Source of the DNA: Macrothele yani
Taxonomy: Eukaryota > Arthropoda > Arachnida > Araneae > Macrothelidae
Direction of reading: 5' to 3'
Assembly: GCA_039090855.1 (NCBI GenBank)
Contig: CM076997.1
Span: 161,664,709-161,728,708, forward strand
Length of the DNA stretch: 64,000 bases
Part shown: piece by piece, positions 63,302-64,000 of the stretch
Position numbering within the stretch: the stretch's first letter is position 1
Layout of the letters: each line of letters starts with the position of its first letter
The notes under the pieces: generated by a model
Seen by the model: the letters and a program-made list of their open reading frames with translations, nothing else
Told to the model about the DNA's origin: nothing
Database searches by the model: none
Translations under genes and position numbers: made by a program

Positions 63302-64000
63302 GAGAAAGGTGGAGGTACAAAATCGCAGACTTCGGGTCAGCCGAGAAACCATGCTTGAAGGACCTCTCTGTAGAAGAAGGAATTTTTATTAATTTCAGAC
63401 GACTTGTAGAAGAGTCATCACGAATTTTTGTAAAGCTTTAAGACCGGAAGATTCATTTTACGTTCAGGGGACACTGTGAAGAAAATTGCCGTTCCGCCAG
63501 TGGTTCCATTCAAAAACACGCCTTCCTACTTCAGAGCGAGATGTTCCACAGAAGTCAGGACGTCAGCAAGGCTTATTGCTCCAACTGGCGGTTAAGGTTT
63601 ACCGCTGCAACTTGCCGTTTTGTCTCATACGTCAACTCAGTGGTATGACACAGTATGACTAATCATGCGTTTCTTAAATGACATCGCTTCTGTGCTCTTT
63701 TATCATTACGGCAACAACAACTGCCTTTCGTTTACGTCCGTAAAGAATGGTTCCCGACTGAATCCATAGTGCAGGAATTAATTCAAATTATATAAATGAT
63801 TTTCTGGTAAGCTGTGAAAATTTATGGCTTTTCAGTTAATCAATATTTTATGTTGTCGTTCACTTAAACCTTCTTAGCCATTAAACATGGCTCTATCAGC
63901 GTAATGTTCAATCGGAAAATGTACCAGAATATTGGATTCGCAGATGATGTCATTGAAGGAGTCTTGAACGAATGGTTGCGAATCCCTGTTTGGTGGCAGA
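63302..64000. other. No feature recognised
   Basis: Sequence after the RTE target duplication. No gene or repeat can be supported up to the end of the window. Confidence 0.5.

Overview
This looks like a 64 kb stretch of an invertebrate nuclear genome, probably an arthropod, with no recognisable host gene. The evidence is the mix of repeats: many Tc1/mariner DNA transposons with TA targets, an RTE-clade non-LTR retrotransposon with (ATG)n tails, tRNA-derived SINEs, a Helitron remnant, foldback MITEs and satellites. There are no bacterial operons, Shine-Dalgarno starts or long intact genes. Every open frame I can identify comes from a mobile element, and nearly all are broken. The species cannot be fixed from the sequence alone.

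Layout. 0-9 kb: an old SINE, a foldback, three decayed Tc1-like elements and a 20-bp/28-29-bp minisatellite that changes unit length midway. 9.3-10.8 kb: the most unusual object, a 1.47 kb element with about 400-bp inverted arms around the start of a Helitron Rep/helicase gene. 12.3-17 kb: LINE, SINE and mariner remnants, a 146-bp tandem repeat carrying AAAGGTCA and a 444-bp foldback MITE. 17.0-22.7 kb: a satellite of about 455-bp higher-order units whose sub-units carry CTCF-core-like CAGGGGGCG boxes, split by a complete 3.15 kb RTE with a 10-bp target duplication. 23.9-29 kb: long SINE variants and a TIR element invaded by a Tc1. 32-33.7 kb: a Tc1 with a perfect 21-bp hairpin, then a 140-bp foldback. 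36.6-45.2 kb: three more RTE copies interleaved with two Tc1 elements that sit in (TA)n tracts. 46-51.4 kb and 58.5-61.5 kb: dense clusters of the dominant SINE (SINE-A), one with a readable insertion order. 53.5-54.9 kb: about 14 copies of a 101-bp satellite. 55.6-58.1 kb: a mariner nested in a Tc1 next to an old RTE tail. 61.8-63.3 kb: a Tc1 start followed by a truncated RTE with a 23-bp target duplication.

How the parts relate. SINE-A (at least 16 copies) was recently active: two copies differ by about one base in 210, and several have clear target-site duplications. The RTE family probably supplied the retrotransposition machinery in this genome, but whether it mobilises SINE-A is unknown because their 3' tails differ. 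Tc1-like transposases here are dead: in-frame stops, catalytic substitutions or internal deletions are visible in each. Stretches not assigned below are AT-rich and show nothing I can support.
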